From Molanna angustata (lineage: Eukaryota > Arthropoda > Insecta > Trichoptera > Molannidae), in the NCBI GenBank assembly GCA_963576475.1, contig OY754980.1:29054563-29118562 (forward strand): 64,000 bases of DNA, in the 5' to 3' direction. The position numbers and the translations under genes are program-made. This document shows, one piece after another, positions 51,949 through 63,096 of the stretch. How positions within the stretch are numbered: position 1 is the first letter of the stretch; the number at the start of each line of letters is the position of its first letter. The notes under the pieces were generated by a model. It was given only the letters and a program-made list of their open reading frames with translations, had not been told where the DNA came from and made no database searches.

Positions 51949-52430
51949 AATTCCATAATGTGAGGTAACCAGACACAGGTGTGCGGCTGTGAAACAACTT
52001 ATAAGAAAGCACGACACATGCGCATGTCTCCAAGCACCAGTATCATCTCACCTAAAAAGGCAACATTCAGAATGGGCGGTAAACTTTTTTTCATTCATAC
52101 CATCACGGCATATCCCACAATGTGGGGTAACCAGCGAAAGGTGTGCGGGTGTGCATTGCCTTATAAAAGGGAGCACAACATATCTGTGTATACCCACAAA
52201 CCAGTCTCGTCTCACCTAAAAAGGCACTATATTCAGAATGGGTGGTGAACCTCATTGCTGAACTATGTGAGATGTTATTGTTGCCTGTTGTATTTTCGAT
52301 TATCCGGCTCTTACGGGACACTCGAAAACAATAATAGAAAAGAGTGGAAGCACTATTCTACGCCGGTGCCTCACAGCTATAAACGGTAAACTTCATTGCT
52401 GAGATGTTATTTAGCCTGTTGCATTATTGG
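51949..52430 (-). mobile_element. SINE R, outer copy, split by a second SINE R
   Basis: Pieces 51949-52086 (AATGTGAGGTAACCAGACAC to GGGCGGTAAACTT) and 52384-52430 (CGGTAAACTTCATTGCTGAG to TTATTTAGCCTGTTGCA) are contiguous in intact copies. The outer copy is more diverged than the inner one, as expected if it is older. Confidence 0.85.
52087..52383 (-). mobile_element. SINE R, inner copy, with 10-bp TSD
   Basis: CGGTAAACTT at 52077-52086 and 52384-52393 frames the element. Read on minus: head AGCTGTGAGGCACCGGCGTA, CGTAAGAGCCGG, GAGACGAGACTGGTTTGTGG, CCTTTTATAAGG, 3' hairpin CCCCACAttgTGGGA, then GATGGTATGAATGAAAAAAA. ~297 bp. No protein-coding capacity; the 72-codon minus frame is fortuitous. 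Confidence 0.92.
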
Positions 52431-52539
52431 GCACACAATCAACGACATACTTTTAGTAATGATTGTTTTATTTCCTTTTAAAAAACAGATTACATTGGAA
52501 CAATATTGAAAAATCTTGAATTTATACGAAGAAAAAAAA

Positions 52540-52744
52540 ATATCTATAAATAAGTATATAATATCTGAATTCACCCATTTTTGTGGTACGTATATAGGTT
52601 GTGTTGCACTATTTACCTTTGTCTGTCTAACTAGGAATAATATCTATAAATAAGTATATAATATCTGAATTCACCCATTTTTGTGGTAGGTATATAGGTT
52701 GTGTTGCACTATTTACCTTACTTTGTCTGTCTAACTAGGAATCA
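52540..52744. repeat. 100-bp tandem duplication
   Basis: TATCTATAAATAAGTATATA starts at 52541 and again at 52641; the two copies differ by two bases and a 4-nt TTAC insertion near 52720. Confidence 0.95.
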
Positions 52745-53244
52745 TTCCTATTTTAAGGTAGCCAATGTTTTTTTTCTTTATTTTATAGTTTTCTTCCGAA
52801 AATAATATGTGTTCTGGGTGAGGAAAACATAAATAAATAATAGATCTAAATGTTGCACCATCTAAAAGAAAAAAACAAAAAATTCTTTTACTCAAGAAAC
52901 AGATGGACCATAAATATTTAGTAATTTAAGTCAGATCAAATAGTACAGATTTGAAAAACATAGAAAAAATATATAGGAAACAAACTACATCATATGGAAA
53001 AATACTTTTAAGCATAGAAAAAATATTAAGATATACATAAGAAACTTTTTTAAACATACACATATGTCAAGTTCAGTTCCGATTGTTTACAATAAATGAT
53101 CTATTCTATCTAATATAGTCCATATTTATTAATACTTTGTTTTTTTTAGATATCGTTCGAAGTACTTCTAGACAACTCTATCTAGAGATACTTGTTTATT
53201 TATTAGGAAAAGCTTATCGGAAAACTAATAGGTAGGTACAATAT
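52745..53244. other. AT-rich DNA, no gene seen
   Basis: Nothing recognised. Confidence 0.4.
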
Positions 53245-53320
53245 TTATTGGTTGCCACATTTTGAAGACGTATAATTTATCGTCTCAGATGCAGACTGAA
53301 CCCACAATATTAATAACTGT
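53245..53320 (-). mobile_element. SINE2 fragment
   Basis: GGTTGCCACATTTTGAAGAC, ATTTATCGTCTCAGATGCAG, ACTGAACCCACAATATTAAT follow the SINE2 body order. Confidence 0.65.
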
Positions 53321-53372
53321 TATGAAAGAGGCTCGAAGGGTATTTTACATATATAAGCTTATTATTATATTA

Positions 53373-53745
53373 GAGTAAAAAACGAGAATATAAGGAAAGA
53401 ATGTAAGATGAAGAAAGATGTCATTACTAGAATGAAAGTGAACACATTGAGATGGTTTGGTCACATGGGGAGAATGAATGAGGAGCTCCTAACGAAGAAA
53501 ATATACAGAGCAGAAAGGAATGGAATGAGAGGTCGGGGACGCCCAAGAAAGGGATGGCACGACCATGTGAACGATATTTTGAAAGACGGAAATGTTAGAA
53601 GTGTGAGCAATAGACGAACATGTATGAGACGATGCATGAATGTGGAAGAGGCGAAGATGCGTGCCAGGATAGAAAGATGTGGCGTTCGGTTCTCTCTGCC
53701 TACCCCGCAAGGGAAATGGCTTAATGGTATGTATGTATGTTTGTT
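53373..53745 (+). pseudogene. LINE A, 5'-truncated, open 117-codon frame
   Basis: RMKVNTLRWFGHMGRMNEEL, GRGRPRKGWHDHVNDILKDG and NRRTCMRRCMNVEEAK are in frame. A 1-nt loss at ~53650 shifts the ending (ARIERCGVRFSLPTP instead of CQDRKMWRSVLSAYP). Tail GGTATGTATGTATG. Confidence 0.85.
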
Positions 53746-54904
53746 ATTATTATCATGTTAAAATATGATGTGTTAAATGTTCTCACGAAAACGTGTCCCA
53801 GATTAAATTTAAAACGATATTTATATAATTAATAATGTCAACTGATGGCAATCAACTTTCCATATTTGCAAGCCATGTATATATTGTGAGTTGAAGCAAA
53901 TAACGTGGGTATACAAATATAACAATAAAACTATTCCACAGAGGTCTTGAGTCAATGAACACTAAAGTAAAGGAAGAACTATGCTCCTATACCAACTCGC
54001 TGATGCAATTTAAATTGTAAAAGCTCGATACTTCATACTACAAGACGAGTCGAGTCGTCAAGTCTTTGTGGAATAGGTAGATGAAAGCTTAATGATGTAA
54101 GTACGCTATGAGTAAATCAATCATTTGAAAGCTCAATACAACTTAAAAAGAACATGAATATTATTTTTTGTTAAACAATATTCAATTTAATTTTAACAAT
54201 GTTGAAATTATATAACTCTCAGGCTGGCCTGCTTCAACAATGATTAAAATAAAAGTAGGTAGGTATAGTTAAAATACTTTTTTTTAATACAAATAGCCAA
54301 AATATACCTACCTATTATAACAAAAAAATAATAAAATAAGAATGCAATTATTTAAATATGTATATTCAAATATCTATATTGTATACCTATACATAATTTT
54401 TTTGTTTTATTTTTACACACCATCTCCCTAAGATGATCCTATTGTGAGGTGGCAGACTTTAATTTCATAAAATTGTTCTAAATCGTGTCGTTTGATGGGA
54501 TTAAATTTCAATGAAACAACCAAAAGTATTGCGCAATTTTATAAATTTTAACTATTGTTCAAAAAAGTCAGTCTTAATGATTTTTAAAAACTATATTAGA
54601 ATTATAATAAACCACTTATTTTTGTGAGTCAATTCGCGACATGTTTCGGGAGTGCTGTCCTTCCATCGACCGGCCGCGTGTCGAGAAAACTTTCAAAGTT
54701 TTCTGATGTTACCAAAAACTGAATTTTTGAATTTCTGTTTAAAGAACCACCAATAAAACTAGGCTTCGTAAAAGTACATTCAGAGGTTGAGAACCTTAAA
54801 TAAAGTGTAGTTTTGATCATAATACACTCGCAATAGGTAAATGTTTACATTTGAGGTACGACAATTCGTCAGAAATAACTGTTTTATTTTTCACGATTTG
54901 GTGA
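53746..54904. other. No gene; LINE-tail and GAAAC motif remnants
   Basis: ACCATCTCCC..GATCCTATTGTGAGGTGG (54418-54452) is a decayed CCTC..GAGG hairpin. GACATGTTTCGGGAGTGCTG (54640) is one of three GAAAC motifs discussed in findings. No coding frame. Confidence 0.35.
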
Positions 54905-55215
54905 TTTATAATTATGCCAGAGGTACGCAGATAGAACCGAGCGCTAAACGCCTTTATTTTTACAAAAAATCGTTGCTTCCATTACATTCGTGCATCGTGT
55001 CATACATGCTCCTTGATTGTTCAAGCTTCTTGTTTTATGTTACCTTTAAAGGACGACTCCAGCTATTCACTGCATCTCATACAACCTTATATATTTTTTG
55101 TTCAGCCCTTTCAATATGCCCAAACCATCTCAGGGCATTCATTTTCATTTTTCTTATTATATCCTTCTTTATATTGCACTCTTTTTATACCTACATTTTT
55201 TTAAATACATGTTAT
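54905..55215 (-). pseudogene. LINE A, decayed
   Basis: Minus-strand order matches LINE A from the LRWFGHIER region (CCAAACCATCTCAGGGCATT) to RSVLS (AGAACCGAGCGC). The 3' tail is lost. The plus-strand frames here are shadows. Confidence 0.65.
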
Positions 55216-55545
55216 AGGAATAATAAATGTGCAAAATCTTTAATGTTGAATTTCGATATCTTTATTTCGGACATTTATAATCACTCGATGTGAGCTACAT
55301 TATATAAATGAAGAGTATATTGGTAGAAAAATCTAATTAATTCTAATTCCACTTTTAATTTATAAAAAATCAATAAACGTCAACAAATTGATTGTATTTT
55401 GTATAGACGAAGCGGTCAGACCACATTTTGAGTCTGTTTCAATTTAGACCACCTCCGTATTGTAAATGAGTGTGGGATGTGATCAACACTATACTCTCCA
55501 TGACACGAGGAAGTGAACATTTTTTTCCTTCATAAAATCCATATG
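55216..55545. other. No gene seen
   Basis: Nothing recognised. Confidence 0.35.
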
Positions 55546-55760
55546 CACATTTTTTCTACAATAGATAGGCAATCTTTACGTTCATTTTTTCTACGAAAGA
55601 TGACAATCCTTAAGTATATTTTTTCTACAAACGATAGACAATATTTTAATACATTTTTCGTACAATAGATAGACAATCCCTAAGTACCTACATTTTTTCT
55701 ACAAAAGATAGACAATCTTTTAGTACATTTTTTTTTACCAAAAATAGACAATCCTTAAGT
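55546..55760. repeat. Degenerate ~35-37-bp tandem repeat, ~6 units
   Basis: TTTTTTCTACAATAGATAGG, TTTTTTCTACGAAAGATGAC, TTTTTTCTACAAACGATAGA and so on, each followed by CAATCCTTAAGTA-like sequence. Units vary in length and sequence, so this is old. Confidence 0.85.
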
Positions 55761-55849
55761 TGAAGATAGTTTTTTTTTGTATACCTTTATATTTCTTTGA
55801 ACGAAAATTAAAAAAAAATGTCTTGAACTTACACTTTACCATTTAGAAA

Positions 55850-55995
55850 TTTATTCCAACCACAAAACATATTCTCTGTTCTGTGCCTCCAAATAATCAC
55901 TGTTTCCAGCCCAGAGAAAAAAATAATTGTGTGAGAAATGATATTAAATGAATTTCTCCTTTAAAAAAAATACACGGGACTTAAAACTATTTAAT
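55850..55995 (-). mobile_element. SINE3, partial
   Basis: ACTGTTTCCAGCCCAGAGAA, GTGTGAGAAATGATATTAAA, TGAATTTCTCCT follow 49520-49590. The tRNA-like head is truncated. Confidence 0.6.
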
Positions 55996-56829
55996 TCTGG
56001 AAACGGATAGTTACATACAACTTTTAAGAAAACATTAACAGAACTATTATAGTTCCCTAATGCGTCAAACTACAATCAAATAGCTTGGTACATACATACA
56101 TGCATAAAATAAAATAAAACCTCAATTTAACATTTAGGTATACATTAAATACAAAAATATTACGACGAAAATCGAATTAGGTATTCATGTTCCAGGTAGA
56201 ATGGTTCGCAGACCTCAATTGCTTCATGATTCAACAAGTAGAACAAATATCAGGAAAATGCCACAATTACACTCATATGCAGCCAATATAACCATATATT
56301 CTCAGCTGAGATAGACATATTCAACGCGAAATATTATAGATGTAGACATGATGTTCTGAAGGTGATGCGCAACCAATATCGCTCTATCCTGTCCTAGTCT
56401 CTCTTCTCTCCTTTCTCTTCCTTTCCCTAGTTTTTGTAAATTATATGTGTAAATAAATAATATGTTCTCTCTGCAATTATAGAGAAATTGATATAAATAA
56501 AAACATTATGAAATTCGAGAAATCACAACTCTCTTGTACAATGCCGTTGAAGTTGAGAGAAACAATAAACTACTTTTACGATAAATTTACGACTTGATTT
56601 TATGAAAACATAACATTTTTTACAATAAAATATTTGCTAAAGTATTGAATAACATGGAAGCTAACAAAAAACGGACATGTTGCCAAATGATATATTTAAA
56701 GTTGCCATTTAGTTTAATGTTCATGTATACAATTCTGTGTGATGTTAAATTAGAAATTTATTGGATCACGAGTTTGATTGTAATCAATCACGAAGTGACA
56801 TTTTAACCTAAATGTCCAAATTTCCAAGA
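55996..56829. other. No gene seen
   Basis: A GTTCCAGGTAGAATGGTTCG stretch at 56190 has a short open frame, but I cannot match it to a family. Confidence 0.35.
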
Positions 56830-57115
56830 AATTTACGTCATCAAACCATTACGTCATTTCCCTATTTAGGGAAGGTGAAGCTTTCGAAATGGAAATTCCC
56901 TGAAATGGCGGGACACGGAGCCAGAAGCTCGGACGATGAATGTACAAATAGTGTGCTGACTTGGAGACCCCATACGACAAAGAGAAGTGTGGGTCGTATC
57001 AAAAAGGCGTACAAACTGGATAGGCCATGCGACACAGAGTTGAAGAAAGTCATTGAAGACTGAGCGGAGTGGAGGAAATGCTTTACTGCCAACCAATCCC
57101 CAAGGTTGAAACTAA
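56830..57115 (+). pseudogene. LINE B-type C-terminus (WRPHTTKRSVGR family)
   Basis: The frame from 56812 reads KWKFPEMAGHGARSSDDECT, SVLTWRPHTTKRSVGRIKKA, then after a stop AEWRKCFTANQ, the DRAEWRKLGEAYVQQW-type ending of an RTE-like family. It ends near AAGAAGAAGATAGG, shared with the next element. Confidence 0.7.
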
Positions 57116-57117
57116 AG

Positions 57118-57355
57118 AAGAAGATAGGTATGTTTTTGAGAGGCCTGCTCCTCTTGCGAAGTGGACTCCCAGCTATCCCTCTATCTTTAAGGGAGTCTTC
57201 CGCGAAGGCGGGTTCCGTGAGGCTGATTGTGAAGCACAATGTAAGGAAGTCTGGTGCTGTCCATCCTTTGGACATGACCATACCAGTCCCTCCTCAGCTG
57301 CCTACTCCATCTGACGATATTATCAACTCTTTTCCCTTCCCGTATTCTTAGCAAA
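57118..57355 (-). pseudogene. LINE B-type C-terminus, tail to tail with previous
   Basis: The minus strand reads RADNIVRW-like VDNIVRW, then in shifted frames LRRDWSGHVQRMDSTRLPYI and LKDRGIAGSPLRKRSRPLKN. This resembles the IVRWxRQRRRxWxxHVxRM..GRPPKRWxDSWxST block. The 81-codon plus-strand frames are shadows. Confidence 0.65.
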
Positions 57356-57636
57356 TTCTAATATTGTTAGAACAGAAAATATGTCAAATGAATAAAATAT
57401 AATTTGATAGTAAATTCCTTGAGCATGTTACAAGGAAGTGTTTATTGTCTCTTGGGTGTTCTGTTTATTGGTAGCTTTAACATTATCACTTTAAATCTCT
57501 CCACACTAATTATTTATCATTACCTACCAACCGTTTTAAAGAAATGAGAAAACATCTATTCATAGATATGTTTGACGAGCGTCAGCTATTCTCAATGTTC
57601 GAATTAAGACAAACTATATTTTTTAATAAGAATGAA

Positions 57637-57783
57637 CATATCCTGTTATACCAAGAACATGTACAATGTACATCCTCTTACATTTCCTAAATTAAATCTA
57701 AAAGATTGTGCTATATGTAGGTGAATGAAATTCGGACCAGCATTACTATTAATCTTCGCTAGCCGCTCTGCAACTGATTCATC
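57637..57783 (-). mobile_element. SINE1, decayed
   Basis: ACATTTCCTAAATTAAATCT, GTGCTATATGTAGGTGAATG, then part of the tRNA-like head (CTAGCCGCTCTGCAACTGA) with the B box deleted. Confidence 0.65.
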
Positions 57784-57984
57784 TTATACTTACATATATC
57801 AAAGTAATTTAAAAATGTGATTTTTAAAGTTATTTAAATTAAATTTAGATTACACCTACATCATAAAACTACACGCGAATAGAAAATCATCGCCCGTAGA
57901 CTGTCATAGACTTGAGATCTTTATATTTCAAGTCGATATTTTTATTTTTTTAATCTCAGTTTAGTAAGGCGCCCGTATCTATGA

Positions 57985-58335
57985 CAAAATCGTTTAAATG
58001 CTTTGCAATTGTCCTTATTCCATTACTATCAGTTTTGTATAATTTCTTCGTAAGGCATTCTAGGTATATTGATTCATCCCAAGTGGCCAAACCATCTCAA
58101 TGTGTTAGCTTTCCTTCTATTAAATACATCTTTCTTTTTAATACATTTTTTCTGGTGTCCTCATTTTTTATCCTGTTATTATAAATATTATTACGTACAA
58201 TTTTTTAGTGATCTCTTTTCAACTGCATTTATTCTGCTTTCATAATACGACTTCTGCCGTATCTAACTTGCATATGTCAAAGTTGTTAACACGATTGCGT
58301 TGTGAATGGCAACTTTGGCAACGAATGGCAAATCA
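57985..58335 (-). pseudogene. LINE A internal fragment, decayed
   Basis: Minus order: FxMIRS-like AKVAIHNAIV (58320), ASY..TWQKSYYESRINAVE (58240), RWFGHLG (58090), LTKKLYKTD (58040). It shows many indels and lacks the 3' end. Confidence 0.7.
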
Positions 58336-58799
58336 TATGGGTAAATTATAAGTTTGAACCACAGAAGAGTAAATTCTTTAAAAGATTCTTTGTTCTGTGG
58401 TTTGAACATATTATAGTTAAACCACAGTTGACTGTTTAAAAGTCCCTGTCATAATAGTGTGAGCGGTGAATGTGGATGCAGTAAGAATATAAGTCTAGAA
58501 ATAGTAGCGCAAAGGACAATAGGTACCTACATACATTGAAAGAATGACACCACCAGATAGAAACACATGTCACAAAAAGGCATTCCCTTCACACACACTT
58601 GGATCTCCTTGCTTCAGTGGGACTCCTATGACACGATCGTAAATAACTCAGGAAGCGAGGTCAGTGACGTCACAAGTCAGTATAAAATATACTTATTATA
58701 TTATAAAGACGTACTATCCTATAACACACGAAGTTAGCAACGGGGATACCTTATATATGTCAATAAACCCGCGATTGTGCACTTGCTGTACTTACAGTT
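58336..58799. other. No gene; 15-bp inverted repeat at 58353-58404
   Basis: GTTTGAACCACAGAA and TTCTGTGGTTTGAAC flank AGAGTAAATTCTTTAAAAGA. Possibly a remnant of a small fold-back element. Confidence 0.4.
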
Positions 58800-59160
58800 T
58801 ATTAATAAATAAATAAATCTTAAGAATTCCCCGCTGTCCTTCAATTTCTTGGAGGAACATTCTGGAGGTCTGCTTTCTTGTGGAACATTATCCCTAGCCA
58901 CTATAACTGCTCTTGAAACTGTCATTCTCGAATCGTATTTCTTCCAGAACCTTTTTGTTTGTCGACAGTATCTAACGGTATCCTCGATTTCTTTCGGATC
59001 TCTATATTTCATACTTTATCATGAAGGGTTTTGTCAGCGATTTTTCTGATAACCTTCATTTTTATGGTTTTTGATACGGACAGGACTGTTTCTGCTCTGG
59101 ATCTGTCTTTTATAAGCGAAACAAATATATTGTGGAAGTTAGATCCATTTGCAATATAAT
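58800..59160 (-). pseudogene. LINE B-type fragment, decayed
   Basis: The minus strand reads SVSKTIKMKVIRKIADKTLH, DTVRYCRQTKRFWKKYDSRM, RDNVPQESRPPECSSKKLKD. This is a degenerate version of the RxIxGKTLxDRV..RQRRRxW..RM..SRPPGRPPKRWRD block. No tail. Confidence 0.6.
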
Positions 59161-60319
59161 TTTTCATAGGTGCTGGTGGTGGATTATATGATAAAATCAA
59201 ACACGCGTATCTGGTATAACGTTTATTTCGAGACTGACATGAGATACAGGTCAAAACAAAAACTATATAGGAACAAAGGTAGCAACTGCTACATATAAAA
59301 TATTACAGATGTACCAATATTAAAATTTGTAGTCTATGACTAAAGACAATAATTCAATTATATATTTCAATGATGGGATAGATTCCAACATATTTTGCTA
59401 TTTCTAGTGATTCTCAACTGACTTCCTATCTTTTGGGTCTTCTAGGAATCCTTTTCCCTTCTGGTTTTTTATTTAGGGCATGGTGTGGTAGTCCTTGGGA
59501 GTCCATTCTTTCATGCCTACATTTTTTTTAAATTTGTTTAATTGATCCCCACTTTTGAAAATATCAAATATACCTACACTTAAATTTAAAATTTTCCAAT
59601 TAGGGTGATATCGAGTATGTTGAAATAATTATTTTTATTTATCAGCAAGTAATGAAGAAATTTTATTTATAACAATTAGCTTTCCACGAATGAGGAATTG
59701 ATAACTTGGTAACGTTCTTCTGGAACTTATGGAAACACGCCCGGTGAAAACAGGCTAAGATACTACAGAAGTGTTTCTTTGTATTGAAAATTTACTCGCT
59801 AGAGGGGTGGTATATACATATATGCTATTATTAGTAAATTATTCAAATTAATCATGAAACAATATGACATTACAATGAGAGATTGCATTATTAAAGTCAT
59901 ATATGACATTCATACGATCATAAAAATGATTGATTAGTTAGTAAGTATTGTATTGTTTTGGAATATTAGTTGGCTTCAAGATATTCTGATTTACAATTTC
60001 TTTTAATACAATATACTTTCCTTCCGAAAATTCATTATAGACAAATGGATTTATGTATCGACTTCGTTAAGGTGAAATGATTATTATTTAAAATAATAGC
60101 AAATAATATTCTTGAAACTTGATTTTGTTCAAATTTTTCACGCGAACCAACTAGATAACCATTCTGAAAGATAGAAAATGGAAACGTTGGAAGCATGTTT
60201 GATATGGGGGTCAATTATGATAAAATTCGCTCATACTAGAAAATCAATTGGTTTATAACTGTGAGATAGGCGATGAATGTACGCAAATGGGCCTTATTTA
60301 GAATTTTGCACTGGAGTGC
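59161..60319. other. AT-rich DNA, no gene seen
   Basis: Nothing recognised beyond short AT repeats. Confidence 0.4.
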
Positions 60320-60450
60320 CACATCTTGAAGGATGGAAACGAAATAAGTTCAAATCATTGATGACAATTTGCGACACAGTGTATGAATGTAAGGTGATGG
60401 ATGTATACTTGATTTCCTCTGTATAATAGGGACATGACGTGATTGTATGC
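60320..60450 (+). mobile_element. LINE A 3' fragment, heavily decayed
   Basis: CTTGAAGGATGGAAACG, AGTGTATGAATGTAAGGTGA, AGGGACATGACGTGATTGTATG keep the LINE A order. Confidence 0.55.
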
Positions 60451-61104
60451 GAGATGTATAATTGGATTACTGTTAGATGTTTTAGGCGATCATTGTTTAG
60501 AATTTCGCACTGGTGTGCCCCAGGGTCACGAATCATGTCTCGTATTTTTACTGCGGTCATAAAATATGATCGCTTAGTCAATTATTGAGTGTCCAGATAG
60601 ATTTGAAAATAGTAGTAGGTAATTTTCAGTCTAAAGATAAACATGACAAAAACAGCAATAAATTTACACACGACACACACGGAAGCATTCTAAAAGCTTT
60701 TGTGCGCATAACGTTAGTTTGTGGTGATCCGTTGTACTTATGATCTTTGGACGTACGGGAGTTTGCAGGATCATCGTAACCACATGTTGTGAATCTTTTT
60801 TATGGCCTAACTGCGATTCTCTACCGGGTTTTCTCCTAACAACTTGTGGTTTGACTGTCAGGGTTTTTTTTGCGTATTATCGTATAATAACACCAAATGT
60901 GCATTGCAAATCTCCCCATTCATTCTCCAGCTTATTTTCCAAGTTCTTCCCTAAACATCTCACTACGAAACGAAATTTTGATATTTAAATAAATATTTTT
61001 TATATACATTGAGGAAGATTATAATATGTTTGTCTTAATAATATGAGGTTTGGTATTATTATTTTGTGTTTTAGGGTCTAATCAGGTAAAATGAATAGAT
61101 ATCT
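60451..61104. other. No gene; RT motif-B-like scrap at 60497-60545
   Basis: EFRTGVPQG followed by a short open stretch resembles the GVPQGS motif of RTs, preceded 210 bp upstream by a similar EFCTGVP. Too short to classify. The 82-codon frame at 60740 has no domain. Confidence 0.3.
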
Positions 61105-61590
61105 ACATACATATACATATCATCACGCCGTTTCCCTATTTGGGGTAGGCAGAGAGAATCGAACGCCAAAATCCTCTGTGTACATTTACATACATCCAAG
61201 AATAGCGTCATCCATGCTCTCCTATTATTCTGACTCCGTATATTCCCATCTTCAAAATCTCATTTATATGATTATGCCAACTCTTTCTCGAACGGCCCCT
61301 GCATCTTATTCCACCATTCTCTCTACATGTCCGAACCATCGCAGGCAGAGTATTTATTTTCATTCTACTCACAATATCTCTTTCAATCTTGCATTCTCGT
61401 CTGATATCCACATTTCTTATCCTATCATAGATTGTTTTATCACTCATTCCTCTTAGCGACCTCATTTACACAGCGTTAATTTTATTTTCATTCGTTTTCT
61501 GCCATGTCCATGTCTCACTTGCATACATTATTGTTGGGACGACTATTGCATTGTGCACAGCGAGGTTTGCTGGCCTTTCATAGATACCTA
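61105..61590 (-). pseudogene. LINE A (YPK subfamily), 5'-truncated, decayed
   Basis: It starts ATACATATCATCACGCCGTT and reads backwards through RSRKSWHNHINEILK, MRSLRGMSDKTIYDRIRNVD and TWTWQKT to VHNAIVV at ~61560. Frame breaks near RWFGH. Confidence 0.8.
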
Positions 61591-62084
61591 TAAATGTCAT
61601 GTTACAAAGAAAAATGATCTAAGAAATTTGGAATATAAAACTATAGTAAATTTTGAATATAGAGCAACAAGATTATCAATGTGATTGGTTGAATATTTGA
61701 TATAATTTTGATACATGGAAACATCATAATTCTTGGAAATCGAGTTTATTATAATATACTGTTTGCATGGCTAGCTATTTTTTTGGAGACATGTTAATAA
61801 ATTGTTAAAATGGTTTTATTTCTCAAAAATACTTTACTAAACAGGAAATGAATTGGGGCTCGATGTTTTTATGTCTCGATACAACACGACACCGACACTT
61901 TTCATTTCAGTGTTTTCTTAACAAATAGCTCGGTGAACGAAAACATCTGACTAATATCACCAAAATAGTGTTAATATTTTCTTTTAAAATACCGAAAATG
62001 TAATGTTACTTGATGTATGTGTGCTGTGGTACAGCGTAGAGAACAAAAAAACTTTTCTTTGATCTAGAAAGTTCGATGATGCGG
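61591..62084. other. AT-rich DNA, no gene seen
   Basis: Nothing recognised. Confidence 0.4.
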
Positions 62085-62420
62085 CAGGGGCGAACCTAGA
62101 ACCCTCGGACTAGGCGAACCCTGAACGAAAATTGGGAAATGTCGAAAATTTCATGTTTTTTAGCATCCTTGTTCATTTGAGTGGCCATGAAAATATTTTA
62201 AAATCACATACCAAAATAATATTTACATTTGTGGCCCTGTCAAAAATCGTATCTACCTACAGTTAAATTTTTAATCTTGGAGTATGGTTTCAATAAAACA
62301 GTCAATTATAGGTCTTGATTTTCTTAATTTCATAATATTCATAGGTAAGCAGCCAAGATTTTGGGGTTCTATAAGCAATTCCGCTACTATAAATGCGGTC
62401 TTATTAAGCCACTAAAATCT
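62085..62420 (+). repeat. F repeat, uninterrupted copy
   Basis: AGGGGCGAACCTAGAACCCT, GGGAAATGTCGAAAATTTCA, AATCACATACCAAAATAATA, then AAGCAATTCCGCTACT. It serves as the reference for the interrupted copy at 25878. Confidence 0.65.
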
Positions 62421-62582
62421 TTCGTTAATTTAGAAAGTTCGATAATTTGGATTTGTTCTAAAGTCAATATTAACATCTACATTTAATTTAGAATGTTCGA
62501 TGGCTCAGTATTGAATCTAAGTTCATTTGCGATTATTTATTTCTGTGGGTGACAATACGCAATTCATCCTACATATCTTTAT

Positions 62583-62668
62583 ATATATAATTCTTCTGTA
62601 CGTGTGTATGTCACTGAACTCTTCCTAAACGGCTGAACCGATTTTGATGAATTTTTTTGTGGGTATTT
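62583..62668 (+). repeat. G repeat
   Basis: TAATTCTTCTGTACGTGTGT, CTGAACTCTTCCTAAACGGC, TGAACCGATTTTGATGA; opposite orientation to 39345-39427. Confidence 0.7.
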
Positions 62669-62919
62669 GTGTGAGTCCCTGATGCCCGATTTCCCCAAGG
62701 CTCCTTAACTTAAAAAATCACATTTATGAACCACTTAGCGCAAAATTGCATTTCACCAAACAATCTTAGCCTCGCTTAGCGACGTCGGCGCATAAAATTT
62801 TAAGTGGCGGTCTCTAGTGGATTAAGCGTCACTTAACGCGTTTGACAGATAGATATTTGGGTTAAGATTTCGTCGCAGAGTTGTTTTATTATTGAATTTA
62901 TCTTTTTTTTTTGTAAAAT

Positions 62920-63096
62920 TTAAGTTATATTTTGTTTATTATCATCTTGGAAGATGGCTGGATTCGTGAAATCGATGAATAGACATGCTCCATCCGTTTG
63001 TTTTGAAGTAATTGCCGTGTTTTTTGAAACTAATTCAATTAATTTAGTTTTTTCACTGGGGGTAAAATTTGTAGAACGTTTCCTTGGTTTATCCAT
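62920..63096 (-). pseudogene. Myb/SANT-like domain N-terminus, 58 codons
   Basis: The minus-strand frame starts at ATG 63096 with MDKPRKRSTNFTPSEKTKLI + ELVSKN and ends in TAA at 62920. The basic start, RSxNFTxSEKxxLIELV and the later KQTDGA resemble the first helix and helix-1/2 linker of Myb/SANT-like DNA-binding domains found in insect host proteins and as accessory proteins of Harbinger-type transposons. The family usually continues with KxxAWxxI; here the frame diverges after ACLFIDF, so it is truncated or frameshifted. Family assignment is from memory of the motif. Confidence 0.5.

Noticed and set aside
57106..57351. 81-codon plus-strand gene (..RESSAKAGSVRL..)
   Set aside because: The opposite strand reads as an RTE-like LINE C-terminus with recognisable blocks.
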